A stretch of 64,000 bases of DNA, from the NCBI GenBank assembly GCA_947570615.1, contig CANOVJ010000003.1, forward strand, positions 62,001 to 126,000, written 5' to 3'. Made by a program: the position numbers and the translations under genes. Origin of the DNA: an uncultured Lachnospiraceae bacterium. GTDB taxonomy: Bacteria > Bacillota > Clostridia > Lachnospirales > Lachnospiraceae. Below the pieces are notes generated by a model. It saw only the letters and a list, made by a program, of their open reading frames with translations. It was not told where the DNA came from and did no database searches. Positions 63,973 through 64,000 of the stretch are shown one piece after another (within the stretch, counting starts at the first letter, position 1; each line of letters begins with the position of its first letter).

Positions 63973-64000
63973 CCGGTTTTATTACAATAAACCCGTCCCG

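Overview
The window looks like chromosomal core sequence of a GC-rich anaerobic Firmicute, most likely a gut Lachnospiraceae (Clostridium cluster XIVa). This rests on gene content (families such as DUF5716/DUF5717, DUF6179/DUF6323, DUF1653, DUF3892 and a CD1871A-like CXXC protein, plus a CsoR/CopA copper operon and rhamnose catabolism), strong AGGAGG ribosome-binding sites, frequent GTG starts and AT-rich sigma-A promoters. No rRNA, tRNA, CRISPR array or intact insertion sequence was seen. Genus is not decidable by eye.

Layout. 0-1.4 kb: an Rpn-type PD-(D/E)XK protein with its own promoter. 1.7-8.8 kb: a four-gene operon of poorly characterised proteins: a ~1200-residue repeat protein (DUF5717-like), a divergent Hsp70/actin-fold protein (DUF5716-like), a TPR protein and a coiled-coil membrane protein. 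8.9-12.6 kb: purine genes purC and purB and a PurF-like protein lacking the catalytic cysteine. 12.8-17.9 kb: translation and termination block (rho with a long charged insert, rpmE, DUF1385, prmC, prfA). 18-20.2 kb (minus): methyltransferase, inositol-phosphatase family, ybaK. 20.3-24.2 kb: Gfo/Idh/MocA oxidoreductase, DUF3892 protein, DeoR regulator and MFS transporter. 24.2-30.2 kb: a broken sugar acetyltransferase, a carboxylesterase divergent from an apparently leaderless HExxH membrane protein, a double Nudix protein, a glycosyltransferase, a P-loop kinase-like gene with an internal 15-bp tandem repeat, and a collapsed AAA-ATPase/nuclease pseudogene. 30.2-33.4 kb: csoR-copA copper operon with two operators. 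33.5-36.2 kb: a DUF362 ferredoxin-like protein and a scrambled locus in which a serine recombinase has had its C-terminal part inverted and abuts a metallophosphoesterase fragment.

36.4-39.9 kb: DUF1653, 5'-nucleotidase and an SfsA-MutY fusion. 40-43 kb: glycosyltransferase, a large hairpin element, PAP2 phosphatase and diacylglycerol-kinase family gene. 43.2-44.5 kb: glyA. 44.46-45.13 kb: an AT-rich region without any long ORF, holding a consensus promoter and an intrinsic terminator about 390 nt apart, the best candidate here for an undescribed non-coding RNA. 45.2-49.3 kb: degenerate NagZ-like GH3 protein, AraC regulator and a DUF6323/DUF6179 pair. 49.4-53.5 kb: a small AT-rich gene and rhaBAD. 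53.6-56.3 kb: TetR regulator with a perfect 18-bp palindrome, a PleD-like response regulator broken by a G-run frameshift, and small cysteine-rich proteins. 56.2-59.7 kb: MATE exporter and a TlpA / CXXC / NapH-like redox module. 59.7-63.9 kb (minus): GH4 glycosidase and a TldD/PmbA-type protease pair.

Two themes stand out. First, at least five genes are interrupted by internal deletions, a micro-inversion or single-base changes in G runs. Second, several enzyme-like proteins keep the fold motifs but lack key catalytic residues (PurF-like, NagZ-like, Hsp70-like), suggesting structural or regulatory roles.
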